Shown in pieces: positions 5,473-6,046 of a stretch of DNA of 6,046 bases (positions are counted from its first letter, which is position 1; every line of letters begins with the position of its first letter). Both the position numbers and the translations under genes were made by a program. Under the pieces are notes generated by a model. The model was not told the origin of the DNA. It was given only the letters and a program-made list of their open reading frames with translations, and searched no databases. This DNA is from Phycisphaerae bacterium (GTDB taxonomy: Bacteria > Planctomycetota > Phycisphaerae > Sedimentisphaerales > UBA12454). The DNA lies in contig JAQTQF010000119.1 of NCBI GenBank assembly GCA_028712345.1, forward strand, positions 1 to 6,046, read 5' to 3'.

Positions 5473-5809
5473 CTTTCTTGCACCTTAACTTCAAAAGAAG
5501 ATTTCACTCTTCTCGCCCTCAACGACTTATGGATTACATATATCGCAACGGCTGTGCCAACAGGAAACTTAACAGAAAGAATTTTTTAAGTCTTTTTTTT
5601 AAAAGGGGTTATGAAACAAAGAATTTTTCAGGGCAAACATTTGATTTTTCAATATGTGACCATAACGGTCGGTATTTGTGCAGGTGAACTTTGCAGAAGT
5701 GTTTCTTTGTCGGGCAGTTGGAAACAAAACGACCACTTTGGTATCTACCGACCGAAATGGACGGCAGATTTAAATCAAATATCAAAAACTAAAGGCAACC
5801 TCTAAAAAC
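5473..5809. other. Non-coding upstream region of the receiver-like gene
   Basis: It contains the ribosome-binding site and sigma-54-type promoter for the minus-strand gene, and an A/T-rich stretch at 5580-5604. A 64-codon plus-strand frame (5611-5805) has GGGG two bases before its ATG but shows no family motif, so I do not call it a gene. Nothing else is recognisable. Confidence 0.5.
5544..5561 (-). promoter_or_regulatory. Sigma-54 (-24/-12) promoter candidate for the receiver-like gene
   Basis: The minus strand reads GTTGGCACAGCCGTTGCG. This fits the sigma-54 consensus TGGCAC-N5-TTGC exactly, with GG and GC separated by 10 bases. The predicted start is near 5533, leaving a leader of about 60 nt before ATG 5472, on the correct strand. 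An activator site upstream is not evident. Expression would need an enhancer-binding protein encoded elsewhere. Confidence 0.6.
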
Positions 5810-5946
5810 TTGTCCTCACGAAAGTGGGGATGTCATTGCCAGGAGCGAAGCGACGAATCAATCTTTATTCTTGTTTTGGCGTAAGCCATCCCTAAGTGGA
5901 CAAAAAATGAGATTCTTCGTCCGCCTTCGGCGGACTCAGAATGACA
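5810..5946. repeat. Palindromic MITE/REP-like intergenic element
   Basis: TGTCATT (5831-5837) and AATGACA (5940-5946) are perfect terminal inverted repeats. Inside, GACGAATCAATCT pairs imperfectly with AGATTCTTCGTC. The centre right holds a 7-bp hairpin GTCCGCC-TTC-GGCGGAC (5919-5935). To the left, TCCTCAC-GAAA-GTGGGGA (5813-5830) is a GNRA-type hairpin, and TTGTCC (5810-5815) has its inverse GGACAA at 5898-5903. The wording (TGTCATTGC, GAGCGAAGCGACGAA, CAGAATGACA) is typical of short dispersed palindromic elements found in intergenic DNA of many bacteria. No transposase is present. Confidence 0.6.
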
Positions 5947-6046
5947 ATGGGGTGGGAAAAGTAAGAAAAGCAGGAAAAGAGTGAAAATATGAAAGTGTCT
6001 TCACTGCATTTCTGTCTTTGCCAGGGGTTTCGACAAAAGTTAACAG

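Noticed and set aside
5611..5805. 64-codon plus-strand frame starting MKQRIFQGKH
   Set aside because: GGGG is only two bases from the ATG, no known motif is seen, and it lies across the upstream region of the opposite gene. Too weak to call.

Overview
The window looks like part of a bacterial chromosome of moderate GC with weak Shine-Dalgarno signals. All three complete genes and one partial gene lie on the minus strand, so transcription runs right to left. Gene content, weak ribosome-binding sites and the style of the uncharacterised 579-aa protein suggest a planctomycete-like bacterium, perhaps Phycisphaerae/Sedimentisphaerales. This is inference from protein style only, at low to moderate confidence.

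Left part (1-3857, minus strand). First is a 579-aa uncharacterised protein (3857-2118) with a transglutaminase-like Cys/His/Asp signature and a CxxC-plus-CxxC cysteine cluster. After a 113-bp gap comes a 622-aa fusion of homocysteine S-methyltransferase and 5,10-methylenetetrahydrofolate reductase (2004-136, YitJ-type architecture). Then, 13 bp further on, the first 40 codons of a probable flavin-dependent thymidylate synthase, thyX (122-1), cut by the window edge. The last two form a tight one-carbon pair, because both enzymes draw on 5,10-methylene-THF, one for methionine and one for dTMP.

Middle part (3858-5088). About 1.2 kb has no convincing gene but is densely structured. A strong rho-independent-type hairpin on the minus strand (4021-4068) lies upstream of the 579-aa gene, and a weaker plus-strand hairpin with a T run sits at 4156-4180. 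From 4262 to 5092 there is a family of structured repeats. A unit of about 80-90 bp occurs four times, three of them in tandem with a period of 110-111 bp. A longer block of about 260 bp that includes the last unit is present twice (4478-4738 and 4835-5092). The hairpins show one compensatory base change and several changes that preserve pairing. They repeatedly carry the motif TCACTGTYCG between their arms, and the same motif appears in the loop of the minus-strand terminator-like hairpin. This is the least explained and most interesting part of the window.

Right part (5089-6046). A 127-aa degenerate receiver-domain protein (5472-5089) has lost the phosphoacceptor Asp and the conserved Thr and Lys. 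It is preceded by a near-perfect sigma-54 -24/-12 promoter (5544-5561) and a good ribosome-binding site. Its stop codon lies inside the end of the second long repeat. The remainder is non-coding and includes a palindromic MITE/REP-like element (5810-5946).
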